Assembly: GCA_900465685.1 (NCBI GenBank)
Contig: UEGR01000005.1
Coordinates: 62,001-126,000 of the forward strand
Origin: Hyphomicrobiales bacterium
GTDB taxonomy: Bacteria > Pseudomonadota > Alphaproteobacteria > Rhizobiales > Rhizobiaceae
Direction: 5' to 3'
DNA: 64,000 nucleotides
Positions 45,993-54,146 of this stretch are shown one piece after another. Position 1 is the stretch's first letter. Every line of letters begins with the position of its first letter. The position numbers were made by a program, and so were the translations under genes. The notes beneath the pieces are model-generated. The model was not told where the DNA came from, ran no database searches, and was given only the letters and a program-made list of their open reading frames with translations.

Positions 45993-47402
45993 TTATTTGC
46001 TTTTCTTCGTACTGATAATGTCCTGCGCACGCAACCAGTCGGGGGTTCCGGATTTCAGCTGCTTCTGTGCGCGGATCGCGAATATCTGGGCATCCTGTAG
46101 TTTGCCCGAATAGAAGTTCATGTCGGCAGTCGCAAGGTCTGCAAGTCCCATGCTGCCCTGCTGGCCATAGGCTTGCGCGAGATATCCATAGCCGCCCGGG
46201 AATTCCGGATCGGATGCGATGCCCGCTTTGATCTCCTTGATTGCTGTCGGCATGTTTGCTTTCGCGCCCGTCAGCATGAGCGCGCGCCCATAGCTCATGC
46301 GCAGCAGCGGAGATTTGCGCGGATCGAGTGACACGGCGGTCTGGAAAGCCTTGGCGGCACCGGCAGCATCATTCGCCTTGATAAGAACCTCGCCACGCAT
46401 TTCGTAGAAATAGGGGTTCTTTGGCTGTTCCTTGATCAGGGCATCGAATTTGGGCTGGGCAGAACGCGCCGAGCCGTTCAGATAGGTGGTGATCGCGCTG
46501 CCATAGCGCGCGGGAAGTCCGCCGGGATTGCCCCGGAACATACGCTGCAACTCGCCCATATTGCCCGAATAGGCCGCGATCTTGGCGCGCGCCATGTCAT
46601 GGCGCAATTGCAGGGCAGGCGAATCCGTCTTGTTGAAATTAGGGCTCTTCTTGGCCAGTTCTTCGAGATTGGCGATGCGCTCGCGCGGAAGCGGATGGCT
46701 GATGCGATATTGGTCGATCTGCGTGCCCGATAAGGAGAGGGCGGAGGCAAAACGCTGGAACGTGTCCAGCATGCCCTTGGTCGATTGCCCGGTCGCGTTG
46801 AGATAGTTGACCGCCATACGGTCAGCCGTCATTTCCTCGGTGCGCTGATAGCTGAGAACGCTGCGCATCGCCGCTTCGGCGCTGCCGAGCGCGATGCCGC
46901 CGCCCGCACCGGCTGCCGAGCCGCTGCCGGCTGCTGCGCCTGCAACACCGGCACCCACGCCAAGCAGCATGCCGATCACCGCCATGGTCCGCGCACGGCT
47001 CAACTGTTCACGCAGACGGTCCTGATGCCCGCCTGCCAGATGGCCTGCCTCATGCGCGATCACGCCGATGATCTCGTTGGGCGTATCGGCCTGCATGATG
47101 GCACCGGTATTGATGAAAATACGTCGTCCATCGACGAAGGCGTTGAAGCTCTGCGAATTGACGAGGATGACGCGCACGCCGCGGCTGGAAAGACCGGCGG
47201 CCTTCAGGATCGGCGCAGCATAATCCGCGACCAGCGCCTCGATTTCTGCGTCGCGCACGATTGGTACGCCGCGCGACTGGGCGGAAGCGGGGAGAACGCC
47301 TGTAACCGCCACGGCAAGGGCCGAAAGTGCCGCCACGGAACGGCGCACGAATCTTCCAAAGGATAAGGTCCCGGTCGGGAACGGCGCGATCAATGCTGCC
47401 AT
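45993..47402 (-). CDS. BepA-like M48 metalloprotease with TPR repeats
   Basis: The 469-residue protein has a signal peptide (about 1-42), the M48 peptidase domain with zinc site HEAGH at residues 117-121 (VIAHEAGHLAGGHQ), and the third ligand region RTEEMTADRMAVNY. A TPR part follows from about residue 300. This is the layout of BepA (YfgC), a periplasmic protease and chaperone that checks outer-membrane protein assembly. A glycine-rich stretch after the zinc site (GVGAGVAGAAAGSGSAAGAG) is unusual in length. SD sequence AGAGGAGG lies upstream. Confidence 0.9.
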   Translation of the reverse strand: MAALIAPFPTGTLSFGRFVRRSVAALSALAVAVTGVLPASAQSRGVPIVRDAEIEALVADYAAPILKAAGLSSRGVRVILVNSQSFNAFVDGRRIFINTGAIMQADTPNEIIGVIAHEAGHLAGGHQDRLREQLSRARTMAVIGMLLGVGAGVAGAAAGSGSAAGAGGGIALGSAEAAMRSVLSYQRTEEMTADRMAVNYLNATGQSTKGMLDTFQRFASALSLSGTQIDQYRISHPLPRERIANLEELAKKSPNFNKTDSPALQLRHDMARAKIAAYSGNMGELQRMFRGNPGGLPARYGSAITTYLNGSARSAQPKFDALIKEQPKNPYFYEMRGEVLIKANDAAGAAKAFQTAVSLDPRKSPLLRMSYGRALMLTGAKANMPTAIKEIKAGIASDPEFPGGYGYLAQAYGQQGSMGLADLATADMNFYSGKLQDAQIFAIRAQKQLKSGTPDWLRAQDIISTKKSK

Positions 47403-47798
47403 AATGCTCGTCGTCCTCCTCTTAGTGTCCGCGAATCTCGCAGTGGTTTGCTCATTCTATCGGCAAACGGGTTTCGGTTCAGGACCTTATAACCGTCCGG
47501 TTGCATTTTAAACGGCATATGGACAAGGCAGCATGATCTTAAAAAGCCCGATATTGGCCGTGCAATCTCTGCCGACTTTCCTATCCGGTCAATTCCGATA
47601 TTGTTGCCATCAACCTTTAGACCCCAATGTGCGTGAAGGCCGCGCTACAGGCGTCCTTTACAAGCAATCATCCAGGACATTGCACCCAATTTCCTAAAAG
47701 CGCTGTTGCTTTACCAATCCGGCGTTTATACGGCGGTGATAATATGTTCTGTCCATGCGGCGCTTCAGGGGAGTGCTTGCAGTGTTCTGGAGGTAAAG
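47403..47798. other. Intergenic region between the M48 and aminotransferase genes
   Basis: This 396-base divergent gap should hold both promoters. I see no small gene with family features, no terminator and no clear operator. A GATAATATG near 47740 could be part of a promoter, but no good -35 box is at the right distance. Confidence 0.5.
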
Positions 47799-48962
47799 TT
47801 GATCAGTCTTTCAAGTCGCAGTGCGGTCGAGCCATTTCACGCCATGGATGTTCTGGCAGAGGCAAACCGCCGCCGCGCCGCAGGCCATCCGATTATTTCC
47901 ATGGCGGTGGGCCAGCCCGCAGATCCGGCGCCGCAGATCGTGCGACAGGCAGCCGAGCAGGCACTGAAAGACGGACGCATCGGCTATACCGACGCTCTTG
48001 GGCTAATTGAACTGCGTGAGGCAATTGCCGCGCATTATGCGGATCATTACGGCGTTTCCGTTTCGGCGGATCGAATCGCCGTGACGACTGGTTCTTCGGC
48101 AGCCTTCAATCTGGCCTTCGTGGTCTATTTCGATCCCGGTGACCGGGTGGCGATCACGCGTCCCGGCTATCCCGCCTATCGTAATATTCTGACGGCGCTT
48201 GGGCTGGAAGTGGTGGAAATACCGACCGGCAACGGCACATCGGCGGCTCTGACTGCCGAGGCACTAGCCGCAGCGCACGCCGAAAAGCCATTGAAGGGTG
48301 TGCTGTTTGCAAGCCCGGCCAATCCAACGGGCGCAGTGATTGCCAAGCCCGAACTGAAGGCGATCATTGATACGGCCCGCTCGCTCGGTATTCGCGTGAT
48401 CTCGGACGAAATCTATCATCGGCTTTCCTATGAAACCGACGATGTTACGGCGCTCGAAATTACCGACGATGTTACGATCATCAATTCCTTCTCGAAATAT
48501 TATTGCATGACGGGCTGGCGCATTGGCTGGATGGTTTTGCCGGAGGGCGATGTGCGAGCCATCGAACGGCTGAGCCAGAGCCTTTATATTTCCGCACCCG
48601 AACTTTCGCAGCGTGCGGCCATCGAGGCTTTCCACGCTACAGCCGAGCTGGAGCGCATCAAGGATCGTTATCGGCAGAACCGCGCAATCCTGCTTGAACA
48701 TCTGCCACGCATGGGCCTGAAACTGGCGGCACCTATGGATGGCGCGTTCTACGCCTATTGCGATGTTTCGCGCTTCACCAATGACAGCATGGAATTCGCA
48801 CGCAAGATGATTGCAGAGATCAATATTGCTGCAACGCCGGGCCGTGATTTCGACCCGCTGGATGGCCACCGCACCATGCGTTTCTCCTATGCAGGAAAAG
48901 TCGAAGAGATGCAGGAAGCCGTTCGTCGACTGGAAGACTGGCTACCACAACAGTCAGCCTGA
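47799..48962 (+). CDS. Class I/II pyridoxal-phosphate aminotransferase
   Basis: The 387-residue protein is a fold-type I aminotransferase. It has VAVGQPADPAP-like SMAVGQPADPAPQIV, the NPTGAVI motif (ASPANPTGAVIAKPEL), SDEIYHRLSY with the cofactor aspartate and tyrosine, and the PLP lysine in NSFSKYYCMTGWRIGW. The C-terminal arginine that binds the carboxylate is in MRFSYAG. The substrate is unclear; aspartate or aromatic amino acids are candidates. The start is a TTG with a perfect GGAGG five bases upstream, preferred over the longer frame starting at 47706. Confidence 0.9.
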   Translation: MISLSSRSAVEPFHAMDVLAEANRRRAAGHPIISMAVGQPADPAPQIVRQAAEQALKDGRIGYTDALGLIELREAIAAHYADHYGVSVSADRIAVTTGSSAAFNLAFVVYFDPGDRVAITRPGYPAYRNILTALGLEVVEIPTGNGTSAALTAEALAAAHAEKPLKGVLFASPANPTGAVIAKPELKAIIDTARSLGIRVISDEIYHRLSYETDDVTALEITDDVTIINSFSKYYCMTGWRIGWMVLPEGDVRAIERLSQSLYISAPELSQRAAIEAFHATAELERIKDRYRQNRAILLEHLPRMGLKLAAPMDGAFYAYCDVSRFTNDSMEFARKMIAEINIAATPGRDFDPLDGHRTMRFSYAGKVEEMQEAVRRLEDWLPQQSA

Positions 48963-48976
48963 TTAAATTGACCGAC

Positions 48977-49008
48977 AAAAAAACCGGCGTTTCCGCCGGT
49001 TTTTTTTA
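48977..49008. terminator. Bidirectional terminator between the aminotransferase gene and rne
   Basis: CCGGCG (48984-48989) and CGCCGG (48994-48999) with a TTTC loop are flanked by seven A on the left and nine T on the right, so the stem is 13 bp long. It suits both convergent genes. Confidence 0.93.
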
Positions 49009-49028
49009 TTCGTACTATCGGGCAGGGC

Positions 49029-51851
49029 TTAGAAGAAACCCTTCTTCTGCCACCATCCGCCGCGCTTCGGCTTCTGCTCGTCGGTATCGCTCGACGTGAC
49101 GACAGGCTCGGTCTGCTTGGCCGGTTCTTCGATAACAGCCACTTCGGCTTCAGCCTCAACGGCCACAGCTTCTTCGACTTCCGCAACCGGCTTGGCAGCT
49201 GCCTTACGCGTGCGGCGCTTCGGCTTTTCAGCTTCGACTGCTTCAGGCGTTTCTACCGCTTCCGGTGCGGCTGGGGCGTCATCAGCCTTCTTGCGAGACC
49301 GGGTGTTCTTCCGGGCTGGCTTGGCTGGCGCTTCTTCAACTTCCGCCACCACGACTTCTTCTGCAGCTTCCTCAGTCTTTGCAGGCTTGCGGGCGCGCGG
49401 CTTGCGGGCAGTCTTCGCTGGCTTTTCGGTTTCAGCCGGGGCTTCTGCAGCTTCCGTTACGACGGCAACGGCTTCCACAACCTCAACGATTTCGGCCTTG
49501 GCAGCGACGACTTCGGCAGTGGCGGCTTCAATAGCGGCCTCGACCTTTGCCGGCAGAACAGGCGTATAGCCGACGAATTCCGGATCCGGAACCTTGCGAC
49601 CGCTTACTTCGTCTTCACGACGGTTCTTGCGTCCGCCGCGACGGCCACGACGACGCTTCTTGCGGCGATCATCGTCGCTCAATGCCGCATCCGAACGGGC
49701 TTCAGAAGCTTCGTCGCCATCTTCTGCATCGTCATCTGCTTCATCGGAAGCTGCATCGTCCTGAGCGGTCTGTTCGCGGCTATCGCGATCCTTTCCGCCA
49801 CGACGACGGCGACGACGGCGACGCTTGCGATCGCCTTCTTCGCTGCGTTCTTCACGGGCCGGTGCTTCGGCCTTGACGTCTTCTTCTTCCTCGTCTTCCT
49901 CGACCGGAATTTCAGGATCTTCGAAGTCGTCTTCAATATAGGCCATCGGCTGGACAGGCGGCTGCGTCACCGGACGGGTGGACGGCGCGCCCTTGTCGAT
50001 AGCGAAATGCTGGTGACCGACACTTTCGTCGGCATCGATACTGATGGCAACGCCAAAGCGGCCTTCGAGATCGGCCAGCAACTGGCGCTTGTGGTTCAGC
50101 ACATAAAGGGCCGAAGCCGCTGGCGTGCGAACATTGATGTCAAAGCCCGAATGGCGCAGCAGATAATCTTCAATGCCGCGAATGATGTGCAGGGCCATCG
50201 AAGAGTCCGAGCGGACATGTCCGGTGCCGCCGCAATGCTGGCAGACCTGCATCGTGCTTTCGAGCACCGATGCACGGATGCGCTGGCGCGACATTTCAAG
50301 AAGGCCGAAATGCGAGATGCGACCAACCTGAATGCGAGCGCGGTCGTCCTTCAGGCAGTCCTTCATCTTCTTTTCGACAGCGCGGTTGTTGCGCTTTTCT
50401 TCCATGTCGATGAAGTCGACGACGATCAGACCGGCAAGGTCGCGCAGACGCAGCTGGCGCGCCACTTCCTCGGCAGCTTCCAGATTGGTCTGGAGCGCGG
50501 TGTCTTCGATGGAATGCTCGCGCGTCGAACGACCGGAGTTGACGTCGATGGCAACCAGCGCTTCGGTCTGGTTGATGATCAGATAGCCGCCCGATTTCAA
50601 CGTAACCTGCGGCAGCAGCATGCGGTCGAGCTGCGCTTCGACGCCGTTGCGCGTGAAGATCGGCACCTGTTCGCGATAGGGCTGGACCACCTTGGCATGG
50701 CTCGGCATGAGCATGCGCATGAAATCCTTGGCCTCGCGATAGCCGTTCTCGCCGGAAACGAGGATTTCCGTGATGTCCTTGTTATAAAGGTCGCGGATCG
50801 AGCGCTTGATCAGGCTGCCTTCTTCATAGACGAGGGAAGGCGCCGTCGACTGCAAGGTCAGCGTGCGGACATTTTCCCAAAGGCGCATCAGATATTCGTA
50901 GTCGCGCTTGACTTCCGCCTTGGTGCGATTGGCGCCAGCGGTACGCAGGATCACGCCCATGCCCTGCGGCACTTCGAGTTCCTTGACGATTTCCTTCAGG
51001 CGCTTGCGGTCCTGTGGCTGGGTGATCTTGCGGGAAATGCCGCCGCCACGCGCGGTGTTCGGCATCAGAACCGAATAACGACCGGCCAGCGACAGATAGG
51101 TGGTGAGAGCTGCGCCCTTGTTGCCGCGCTCTTCCTTGACCACCTGCACCAGCAGAATCTGGCGGCGCTTGATCACTTCCTGAATGTTGTACTGGCGGCG
51201 ATGGGTGCGGGTATGCGTCGGCAGTTCTTCCAGCGCATCTTCCGAACCGACCGATTCAACCATGTCTTCTTCATGTTCGATATCGTCTTCGTCGCCGCTG
51301 TCGACGGCTTCAGAAATCACGTCGCCCTTGTGCGACAGGGCGCTTGCAGGCGTTCCCGGTACATAGTTTACGAAACCAGGGCCGACAGGCTCTGCTGCGG
51401 GCAGGCCGTTATCCGAGGTGCTGGCCTGCGCCTTGTTCTGGTTGTCGCGACCACCGCGGCGGCGATTACGGCGCGAGCGGTCGTTCGACCGTTCACCCGA
51501 GCGCTCGCCAGACCGTTCGCTCTTGGCGCGCGGCTCGTCGTCATCGTCGTCTTCGGCGCGCTGCGCCTTGGCTTCCGCTTCAAGCAGAGCCAGACGGTCG
51601 GCGACCGGAATCTGGTAATAATCGGGATGGATTTCCGAAAAGGCGAGGAAACCGTGACGGTTGCCGCCATATTCCACAAACGCAGCCTGAAGCGAAGGTT
51701 CGACGCGCGTGACCCGCGCGAGGTAAATATTGCCTTTCAGCTGCTTCTTGTGTTCCGACTCGAAGTCGAATTCTTCAATCTTGTTGCCACGCGTGACGAT
51801 GACGCGGGTTTCCTCCGGGTGGGAGGCATCGATGAGCATTTTGTTGGACAT
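49029..51851 (-). CDS. rne: Ribonuclease E
   Basis: RNase E starts mRNA decay and processes rRNA and tRNA. The 940-residue protein starts at the ATG at 51851, with AGGAAAG upstream. An S1 domain split by a basic-acidic insert (residues about 100-230) opens the catalytic half. AIDVNSGRSTR and LIVVDFIDMEEKRN hold the catalytic aspartates, and CQHCGGTGHV is the zinc link. The C-terminal 300 residues are acidic and basic low-complexity sequence with Arg-rich RNA-binding patches (KRRRRRRRRGGKD), Ala-Glu-Val repeats and the end GGWWQKKGFF, the scaffold for the degradosome. Confidence 0.96.
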   Translation of the reverse strand: MSNKMLIDASHPEETRVIVTRGNKIEEFDFESEHKKQLKGNIYLARVTRVEPSLQAAFVEYGGNRHGFLAFSEIHPDYYQIPVADRLALLEAEAKAQRAEDDDDDEPRAKSERSGERSGERSNDRSRRNRRRGGRDNQNKAQASTSDNGLPAAEPVGPGFVNYVPGTPASALSHKGDVISEAVDSGDEDDIEHEEDMVESVGSEDALEELPTHTRTHRRQYNIQEVIKRRQILLVQVVKEERGNKGAALTTYLSLAGRYSVLMPNTARGGGISRKITQPQDRKRLKEIVKELEVPQGMGVILRTAGANRTKAEVKRDYEYLMRLWENVRTLTLQSTAPSLVYEEGSLIKRSIRDLYNKDITEILVSGENGYREAKDFMRMLMPSHAKVVQPYREQVPIFTRNGVEAQLDRMLLPQVTLKSGGYLIINQTEALVAIDVNSGRSTREHSIEDTALQTNLEAAEEVARQLRLRDLAGLIVVDFIDMEEKRNNRAVEKKMKDCLKDDRARIQVGRISHFGLLEMSRQRIRASVLESTMQVCQHCGGTGHVRSDSSMALHIIRGIEDYLLRHSGFDINVRTPAASALYVLNHKRQLLADLEGRFGVAISIDADESVGHQHFAIDKGAPSTRPVTQPPVQPMAYIEDDFEDPEIPVEEDEEEEDVKAEAPAREERSEEGDRKRRRRRRRRGGKDRDSREQTAQDDAASDEADDDAEDGDEASEARSDAALSDDDRRKKRRRGRRGGRKNRREDEVSGRKVPDPEFVGYTPVLPAKVEAAIEAATAEVVAAKAEIVEVVEAVAVVTEAAEAPAETEKPAKTARKPRARKPAKTEEAAEEVVVAEVEEAPAKPARKNTRSRKKADDAPAAPEAVETPEAVEAEKPKRRTRKAAAKPVAEVEEAVAVEAEAEVAVIEEPAKQTEPVVTSSDTDEQKPKRGGWWQKKGFF

Positions 51852-52665
51852 TATTGTCTTTCCTGCCGGCGCGAAGACGCAAAACACGTGCGCCGGACGA
51901 AGCCCTGAAGGCTGCCGACCTAACCGTATTGCATCTGCCGGATGGTTCTGGGTTCGCCGGAACATAAGCTGTTGCCTGTACGCGCGACGGCCTCGTGGCG
52001 ATCACGGTCTTCAGGCTTGCAATGGTCAGTCTTACTAGACCCATAGCTGTTCCGAACGAAACGACCTCAATATATGACCCGGAGACCGGGCCGATTTCGT
52101 TGCTCTTCTCGAGCGTTAAAGCGCCGTGCGTCCATCTGGGCGCACAAGGACACCTTAAATTCTCAAATCCACGCACCGTTCTATCCTGAAGCCAGACCCG
52201 GCTTTAAGCTCGATGCGGTGGCGACAGCGCGTAACAATGCGCAATCGACCAATCAAAAGTGGAGGGCGGGGGAGCCACATCTCCACTGAATTCTGTTCCG
52301 GCTACCGGGACTGTGAGCGTATAAACCACTGTTCTCGCTCTCGTTCTCTCCGGCCATATTTAAAAACCGGCAAACGATTCTGACAGCTAACCCGTAACCT
52401 GCATTAGCTTTTATGGCGTCGGATGCATGATGACAAGTACGAATATCAGTTGACATCCGCATCGCAATTTCGTCGTAACCCGAGTGTAGGTGATATTCGC
52501 GGCTCAATTGCGGCTGGAAATCCTTCGTTAACCGTAGTTCTGTACGACAGTTTGAAGAGTTGCGTGCGGCGGGTCGGATGGACAATCGCGCATTGAGGCG
52601 CACATAAATCGCGCTGGCATCGCTATTTGGTGTCACCAATTCAATTTTAGTCGATCGTGTGGCGA
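51852..52665. other. Long divergent intergenic region between rne and the amidase gene
   Basis: The gap is 814 bases. I found no gene with family features. The half next to rne should be a long 5' leader, as in Escherichia coli, where the rne leader mediates feedback control by RNase E. A 7-bp stem AGTGGAG (52258-52264) and CTCCACT (52281-52287) encloses GGCGGGGG and is the only clear local structure I noted. TTGACA at 52451 with a weak -10 17 bases later might serve the amidase gene. Confidence 0.5.
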
Positions 52666-53925
52666 ATGCATTTTCGAAACGGTGAAAAAGCAACGACAAT
52701 CTCTTCAGGCGTGCGGCAATGGCTCGCGCTTGCGATGTTTTTCTTTGTTGGTCTCTTTCACAGTGGTGCCGCTCTGGCAGCCGAGCAGAACGACAAGCCG
52801 CTCACGGCGCTCACATTCCGCATGGCTGGCGACGATCTGCGCACCCGCATTGTCGTTATGTTCGACCATGAGCCGACGCTGACCACGAGTCTCTTCGACA
52901 ATCCGCATCGTCTGGTGGTCGAACTGCCCGAGACCCGTTTCGGTTTCGATGAAAAGAGCGTCGAACCCCGGGGTCTTGTCTCTCATGTCCGCTATGGATT
53001 GGCCGGGAAGGGGCGTTCGCGCCTCATTCTGACCTTGCGCGGCCCCTTCAAGGTTGAAGACCTTCGCGTTTTGAAAAATGAAAGCGCATCGGGCTATCGT
53101 CTCGTTGCGGATATTGTCGCAACTTCCGACCGCGAATTCGCGGCGCAACTGCAAGGGCGCTCCGAAATTACCAGTTCCACCGAGCGCAAATCGGCGACAG
53201 CTCCGGACGCGGGCAAAAACGAGCCTCGCCCCTTCACGGTCATGATTGATCCGGGGCACGGCGGCATCGACAGCGGCGCCGAAAGCCTGAGCGGCATCAA
53301 GGAAAAAGACCTGACGCTGGCCTTTGGTATCGAATTGCGTGACCGTCTGGCGCAGGAAAAGAATATCCAGGTCCTGATGACACGCGACGACGATACCTAT
53401 CTTCGTCTATCCGAACGTGTTCGCATTGCGCGCCAGCATGAGGCCGATCTGTTCATCTCCATCCACGCGGATACGATCAACCAAAACGATATTCGCGGCG
53501 CGACGGTTTATACGATTTCGGACAAGGCGTCCGATGCCGTGGCGCGCGCAATGGCGGAGCGTGAAAACAAATCTGACAATCTAGGGGGCGCTGCGCCGGA
53601 TGAAATGCCAGAAGTTGCCGATATCCTGCTCGATCTGACTCGCCGGGAGACCCACACATTCTCGCTGAGCTTTGCGGAAAAAGTGATCACCCATTTGCAG
53701 GGGCAGGTGAATCTCATCAACAATCCACATCGTTTCGCAGGGTTTCAGGTCCTGCGCGCGCCGGACGTGCCTTCAGTGCTGATCGAGATCGGTTATCTGT
53801 CTAATGCAGAAGACGAAAAACTGATAAGCAATCCGGAATGGCGCAAAAAATTAGCTGACCGTCTTGCTTTGGCAATTAAGTCGTTCGAAACATTACGGCG
53901 ACCAGCTATTGTAACGAAAGGTTGA
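52666..53925 (+). CDS. N-acetylmuramoyl-L-alanine amidase (AmiC type)
   Basis: The protein of 419 residues has a signal segment (ALAMFFFVGLFHSGAALAAE) and an AMIN domain for peptidoglycan targeting (about 45-140). An Amidase_3 zinc domain follows from about 190. FTVMIDPGHGGIDSGAES carries the first zinc histidine, LFISIHADTINQND a later ligand, and PSVLIEIGYLSNAEDE the catalytic glutamate. It cleaves septal peptidoglycan and needs an EnvC/NlpD-like activator; one lies at 26 kb. A GTG nine bases earlier (52657) is an alternative start. Confidence 0.93.
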   Translation: MHFRNGEKATTISSGVRQWLALAMFFFVGLFHSGAALAAEQNDKPLTALTFRMAGDDLRTRIVVMFDHEPTLTTSLFDNPHRLVVELPETRFGFDEKSVEPRGLVSHVRYGLAGKGRSRLILTLRGPFKVEDLRVLKNESASGYRLVADIVATSDREFAAQLQGRSEITSSTERKSATAPDAGKNEPRPFTVMIDPGHGGIDSGAESLSGIKEKDLTLAFGIELRDRLAQEKNIQVLMTRDDDTYLRLSERVRIARQHEADLFISIHADTINQNDIRGATVYTISDKASDAVARAMAERENKSDNLGGAAPDEMPEVADILLDLTRRETHTFSLSFAEKVITHLQGQVNLINNPHRFAGFQVLRAPDVPSVLIEIGYLSNAEDEKLISNPEWRKKLADRLALAIKSFETLRRPAIVTKG

Positions 53926-54146
53926 TGGTCACCATAACGATGCACGCATGCAACAGTTTGTCGTATTTTTGTGCGGGGACCGAGCGTAAAGGCGTTAATT
54001 CTGTTAAAACCGACAAACGATCTTGCGTTTGACGCATTTGGTGGTCACTAAGCCTTAGTATCATGAGACCTTGCGAGGCTCGTGGGTTGGCGGTTGGCGC
54101 TTTGACGCTTATCATGGGACTAATCTGACGGCAGGATTCTGCGAAT

